A stretch of 64,000 nucleotides of DNA, taken from NCBI RefSeq assembly GCF_947179165.1, contig NC_077238.1, forward strand, positions 76,561,257 to 76,625,256, in the 5' to 3' direction. Position numbers and translations under genes: made by a program. A model generated the notes under the pieces. The model worked only from the letters and a program-made list of their open reading frames with translations, was not told where the DNA came from and ran no database searches. Each line of letters begins with the position of its first letter. Positions within the stretch are counted from its first letter, which is position 1. This stretch comes from Solanum dulcamara (Eukaryota; Streptophyta; Magnoliopsida; Solanales; Solanaceae). Of this stretch, positions 59,468-64,000 are shown one piece after another.

Positions 59468-59581
59468 TGGGCCCATATTATAGCCCATCAGCTCATGCAG
59501 AGGAAAAGGAGCTTTAAGTGGGCCTGCCCATCATTGTGGCCTCTATGGGCCCAGTACACAAGTCTAAATGTTTAATGGGCC
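59468..59581. promoter_or_regulatory. cluster of TGGGCC/T site II-like motifs
   Basis: TGGGCC at 59468, 59519, 59546 and 59576, and AGCCCA (TGGGCT on the minus strand) at 59482. Such clusters bind TCP factors upstream of growth-related plant genes. No gene is seen next to it. Confidence 0.45.
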
Positions 59582-59620
59582 AGTACAAAAGAGGGCCATG
59601 TGAGAGGAACGTGTAAGAAA

Positions 59621-60032
59621 GGGGAAAATTACATGAATAAACAAATATATACTAGTTAATTGATTAACATATCTATAATTTAGCTAATTTAGAATTCGCT
59701 ACTAACATTTAGAATTAATTACGGTTTAAGTTTGTATAATTCACACGTTTGTATATTTTGAAGTTTGTATAATATAATTTGTATAACTTTTGTATAATGT
59801 ATTTGTATAATATAGTTTGTATAACTGTTTAAAGTTCAGATGTTTGTATTTGTATAAATTTGCTATTTTAAATTTATACAAAAATAGCTCAATTATACAG
59901 ACTCACCTGCGAACATACCCGTGAATTATGGAAACGAGGCAGTTTAAACTATAGTTACGACCTGGTAAATATGAAAACTGTAGCTAAGGAGTAAAATTAA
60001 GATATTTATAGTAGTAATTGCGAAATTTTCCC
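59621..60032. mobile_element. foldback MITE with TAAGAAA duplication
   Basis: 412 bp, GGGGAAAATTAC at the left and GCGAAATTTTCCC at the right, forming short imperfect inverted ends. TAAGAAA is repeated at 59614-59620 and 60033-60039. The interior has many TTTGTATAA repeats. Ends resemble the MITE at 57438-57760. The superfamily is uncertain, possibly Mutator-like. Confidence 0.72.
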
Positions 60033-60214
60033 TAAGAAAAACGAGGGTCATTCACACAAATGTCTTTATTTTGTGGTGATGTTTAATTTTTTTTCCTTCA
60101 GTATTTTCAACAATAAAAAAGTGGTCAAAAATATTTTGAAATTGAAACGAATAATTTTGACGTGGAGTTTATATTTTAGTATCATAATATAACACAATTT
60201 ATGTCGTTTAATTC

Positions 60215-60780
60215 TTAGGGAACTTATGCTGATATAGACAAAAGTTCAGTTTAGAATGCATAAGTTATGTCGTAAAAAGCATAACTTATCAATGGAGGCA
60301 AAACTTCAGTTTCATAACTCACAAGTTAAGTCATAAAAGGCATAACTTAGTTCCTACAGAACTTATGCTGATAAAGACAAAATTTTAGTTTTAGAATCCA
60401 CAAGCTCCTATAGTGTTGGGTAACAAATCCATCCCACATTGGATGGAGGAGAAGAAATGTACCAATATATATGTGCTCACCCAACTCCATTAGTATGAGC
60501 CCTTTTGGGAAGTACACAAAAATAAATCCATGAGGGCTTGGCCCAAAGCGGACAATATCATACTAATATGGAGTTTGGGTGGTGGTATGCGCAATCCCAA
60601 CATATAGAACTTACGCCGATAAAGGCTAAAATTCAGTTCAAAACCCATAAGTTATGTCATAAAAGACAACTTAGTTCCTACCAAACTTATGTCGATAGAG
60701 GCAAAATTTTAGTTTCAGAACCCACAAATTATATTGTAAAAGACTATAACTTAATTCCTACAAAATTTACGAAAATAATT
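60215..60780. repeat. about 70-bp tandem array interrupted by a TRIM LTR
   Basis: About six degenerate units with GAACTTATGCTGATAAAGAC, AAAATTTTAGTTT, CCACAAGTTATGTCATAAAA and GGCATAACTTAGTTCCTAC blocks. Units begin near 60219, 60289, 60358, 60606 and 60681. The 60414-60602 insertion splits one unit. An open frame over 60538-60897 is a by-product. Confidence 0.85.
60414..60602 (+). mobile_element. TRIM-type solo LTR
   Basis: 189 bp, TGTTGGGTAAC to GCAATCCCAACA, with an exact TSD TATAG (60409-60413 and 60603-60607). The TCCCACATTGG and GAGGGCTTGGCCCAAAGCGG blocks resemble a small LTR common in dicot genomes. Too small to code for anything. Strand is assigned from the ATATATATG box and is tentative. 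Confidence 0.9.
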
Positions 60781-62670
60781 ATTTCAGTAATTATTCCCAT
60801 TATTGTAACAATTATAAAAAAATGCGGAATTCGATTGTTCAATTTAATTTTTATGACTAACAAATTTTATGAATTTGTAAATAGTTACACAATTTGAATA
60901 TTTTTGGATGTTGTTAGATATATACTAGCCGCAATTTTTGGATTCATAGCTAAGATTTACTGCTAAATGTGCATAATATTTTGGTGGCAACCAACTTATA
61001 TAGATCAAATTTGAAAAATATATATTTGTGTAAATTTATAATCACCTGCATATGCTCTAGATTTTGTATAATTGATGTCAACTTATTAATTAAGTGACAC
61101 AATTTTTTTAAAAAATTCAAACTCCCCCCTCCCCCCCTCCCCCCAACTTTCAACAATAATTATTGCCCCCCTCCTCCTTATCCTAATTAATTTTTTAAAA
61201 TGCCTATTTTACCCTTTGTATTATAAACCTTCGTCTTTTTCTTTTTTACTTTTTTAAAATCATGATTTTTTTTAATTCTAGGTAATAAATTTTTTATTTA
61301 AAAAAATTATTTTTTTCTATTCGAAAAAACTAAAGTAAAAAAATCCTAATTGAATATTTAAATTATTGACGTTCTATAATGAAATAAATGAGTTGAGTAA
61401 AAAGTGAATATTTTAATAATAATCAAAACTCTAATGTATACTATTTATCTTTCTTAATCTTGTATACTATTTATCTTTCTTAATCTAAGTATTTATAGAT
61501 TTTTATTTAAGCACATTAAAATTATAAATAGAACAATTTTTTTTTTCAGTTTGTAATTAAAATTTATGTTATTATTTATGATTATTATTTTAATATTACA
61601 TGCATTTAATATGTATATGTATATAAATGAAGGAAAAATGATTATTGTTGAAAGTTGAGAGAGGAGTTTGATTTTTAAATCAAACTTTGGAGAAAAATGA
61701 TTTTGACCTATATATATATATATTCAAGCTCCCTTCTTTCTTTATATTGAGGGCTAATATTTGTCTAACCAGATCGAGGAAATTTTTGCACGCTTCCGTT
61801 ACCTTTTTGGAATTCTGAGGTTAACATCACAAATTAAATATGGGGAAGCGTACGTGCTTCTTCAAGCTATAATGGCCAAGTTTTTGTCCATGAATATAAA
61901 ACAGATTGCAAATTGTTGCTAATAAAGTTGTTGGATAGTTGGATTATATAGTGAAGATGAAAGCTCCATTTCAATAAACATAATGGGCCAGGAACTCATG
62001 GTAGGGAATATGGTATTATTATGGTCTGCACAATATAGACACGTAGATACGAAACAAAAACATGAAGCAAGTGAAAAAACAAATTGACAAAGATAAAAAA
62101 GATGAAAAGACATTTGATGATTAGAAAGGATAAGGTGAATAATTGTACCAAAAACAAATTGATACGCTTGATAGTTCAACTTGAAATTCGGATTTAAAGC
62201 CCGATCAGGACTAAATATATATATATATATATATTCTCTCTACAAAAATAATTGTGATTATGTGACAATTAATTTACGATTAGGCTTACCTTATTCTTTG
62301 ATAAAACAAAGGCTATTAAAACCAAGTTGAAAACCAAGGATAAAATCAAGGGACAACTTCAGTTTTTTGACCAAAACTAACCCACAACCGATAAATTGGA
62401 TGACGATGGTTCACTATAGGTCGGATTTAAAGAACTAATGCACTCTCTCTATTTCAATTTTATTTATAAATGATCACATAACTAATAATTATTATCTTAG
62501 ACGGTCAATTTTTTCGAAAAAAAAATTGTAAAGTAATAGTCTTGCTAATGTTAAATTACAAGTGTCCACAAGTACAATCTCTGAAGAATATAGTACATGC
62601 TTGATAAGATATCTAACAGATCAATCCAATTTTAGATTAAATCAACAGCCACAGACAAAATAGATAAAGC
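60781..62670. other. unassigned AT-rich stretch
   Basis: No gene recognised. Contains a C-rich tract (61123-61144), a 26-bp direct duplication (61435-61486) and (TA)n runs near 61711 and 62217. Open frames 60950-61156 and 61919-62179 on the minus strand lack recognisable features. Confidence 0.4.
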
Positions 62671-62788
62671 AAATTATTAACACAATTGGTAATGCTACCA
62701 TAGTCCGGACCACATTGTAATGTCTCAATCAACAATTAATGTCTCAATCAACATTGTAATGTCTCAATCAACAATTATTAACACAATT
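62671..62788. repeat. locally duplicated target region at the LINE junction
   Basis: AATTATTAACACAATTG occurs at about 62673-62689 and again directly before the LINE (62773-62789). Between them AATGTCTCAATCAACA repeats three times with variations. This looks like slippage or repair at the LINE's 5' junction. Confidence 0.7.
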
Positions 62789-64000
62789 GCAGATGACATT
62801 ATTATTTTCACCTCAACTTTCAAGTATTTCCTTCAACTCATCATGAAGACTCTTCAGATGTATGAAGGCATTTCTGGGCAGCTTATTAATAAGGACAAAA
62901 GCCAAATCTTAATCCCTACCAATACCCCTGATGATATAATGGATAGAGTAGTGACCATCACTGGTTATAAATGCACTCATGGGCCTATGACATACTTGGG
63001 ATGTCCATTGTATATAGGAAGACAAAGGGTCATATATTTCACTGGTATAGTTTCAAAAGTGATTGCTAAAATTCAAGGGTGGCAGACAAAGATGCTAAGC
63101 TATGGGGGGAGAGCCACTTTGATCAAATCAGTGCTTCAATCACTTCCTATACATCTGTTATCTGCCATAACCCCTACCAGAACCACTTTGAAACAAATAA
63201 AATGCCTTATTGCTGACTTCTTCTGGGGTTGGGATAAGGAGAAAAGGAAGTACCATTGGGCCTCTTGGGAAACCCTTAGCTTACCATATGAGGAGGGAGG
63301 TATTGGTGTAAAAAACTTGGAAGATATATGTCTGGCAATGCAATACAAACATTGGTGGTTGTTCAGAACTAAGAGATCTTTATGGGGGGATTTTTTGAGA
63401 GCTAAATACTGCCAAAGAGCTCACCCTGTCACAAAAAAGTGGCACACAGGTCAATCTCTCATGTGGAAGAACATGATGAAGAACAAAGGTGACATAGAAC
63501 CTCACATTAAGTGGACCTTATGTTCAGGGAACTGCAGTTTCTGGTGGGATGATTGGCTGGGTATTGGCCCTCTAGCCAATCACTATGAATATATTCCAAG
63601 ATTCAACAACTCCACTGTCTCCATGTTCTTGACAAATGGAAAATGGAATGAAGAGAAAATCAGGCAACAGGCCCCTCAACACATGATACACACAATTCTC
63701 AATACTAAAATCATGTACCAACAAAACACATTAGATCAAGCTCAATGGAAGCTGCAATCACATGGAAATTTCACTTGTAAATCAGCTTGGGAAAATGTGA
63801 GAAAGAAAAAAAACAAGACATTGATAGATAGGATGACATGGCATACTAACATCCCTTTCAAGGCTTCATTCTTGCTTTGGAGAGCATTGAGACACAAACT
63901 GCCAACCAATGATAAACTGATTTCTTTTGGGAGAGAAACTGCAGAGTGCTCATGCTGCTACAGGCCTGGTTTGGACAACATAGATCACATATTTGTCTCT
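62789..64000 (+). CDS. 5'-truncated LINE ORF2 (end of RT, zf-RVT), open to the window edge
   Basis: Begins at ADD of the RT FADD box, so the endonuclease and most of RT are missing, the usual result of incomplete target-primed reverse transcription. I read 404 codons from 62789 without a stop. Blocks include KTLQMYEGISGQLINKDKS, YLGCPLYIGRQR, SYGGRATLIKSVLQSLPIHL, LWGDFLRAKYCQRAHPVTKK and FWWDDWLGIGPLANHYE. A zf-RVT region (WKLQSHGNFTCKSAW...CSCCYRPGLDNIDHIF) ends at the window edge. It is clearly related to 8576 onward in the LINE at 1750-10894 and is in frame where that copy is shifted. RNase H and the 3' end lie outside the window. No start codon or promoter belongs to it, so it is not expected to be expressed as a gene. 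Confidence 0.94.

Noticed and set aside
63136..63348. 70-residue minus-strand ORF
   Set aside because: Antisense shadow of the LINE ORF2 fragment.
1..64000. tRNA, rRNA, snoRNA or miRNA genes
   Set aside because: No cloverleaf, rRNA core or clear miRNA hairpin was recognised by eye. The only tRNA-like boxes are in the SINE at 38219-38377. A covariance-model scan would be decisive.
1..64000. A novel multi-gene system such as a biosynthetic or defence cluster
   Set aside because: Only one host gene is supported. The other coding sequence is retrotransposon-derived or a plastid fragment, so there is no set of neighbouring genes that could form a system.

Overview
The window is nuclear DNA of a flowering plant, most likely an asterid eudicot and probably Solanaceae. 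The evidence is its AT-rich intergenic sequence, a spliced HD-Zip class I gene of the ATHB6/ATHB16 type, a nuclear copy of the plastid rpl2 3' end, an Au-type SINE, and LTRs of a style common in Solanaceae. Species cannot be fixed from this sequence alone. I see one conventional host gene, the HD-Zip factor at 38904-40695. Almost everything else is transposable-element sequence.

Left third (1-29.3 kb) is a stack of nested insertions, most bounded by exact target-site duplications (TSDs). An old LTR (about 190-478, continuing at 19639-21644) was split by a minus-strand Ty3/gypsy chromovirus (479-19633, TSD AATCT). That element then took a solo LTR in its interior (14325-16809, TSD GATAT). It also took a full-length LINE in its 3' LTR (1750-10894, TSD AATCATTAGC). 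The chromovirus's other LTR keeps the unoccupied LINE target at 19134-19143. The LINE has an intact 1518-residue ORF1 and an ORF2 broken by a single one-base frameshift between the RT and RNase H domains. Further right are a decayed LINE ORF1 (about 21830-22990, minus) and an old LTR-like remnant holding another solo LTR (24719-26980, TSD GATAC).

Middle (29.3-43.9 kb): the plastid rpl2 fragment, a structurally complete but coding-dead Ty1/copia element (31210-36402, minus, TSD TTTAT), then the HD-Zip gene. Its upstream region holds a Tourist-like MITE and a SINE, and its leader holds three short uORFs. A second Tourist-like MITE lies downstream.

Right third (43.9-64 kb): two solo LTRs and one truncated LTR of related families, a Mutator-like foldback element with a 9-bp TSD (49509-50545), several more foldback MITEs, a TRIM-type solo LTR inside a roughly 70-bp tandem array, and a 5'-truncated LINE (62789 to beyond the window) whose frame is open to the last base.

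The genes do not form a pathway; the interest lies in insertion history and element structure. I found no evidence for a previously undescribed defence, metabolic or regulatory system. The least ordinary items are the LINE ORF1 with internal 65-residue repeats and an ATGA junction to ORF2, the related short tandem arrays in several LTR families, and the uORF/SINE/MITE load around the HD-Zip gene.
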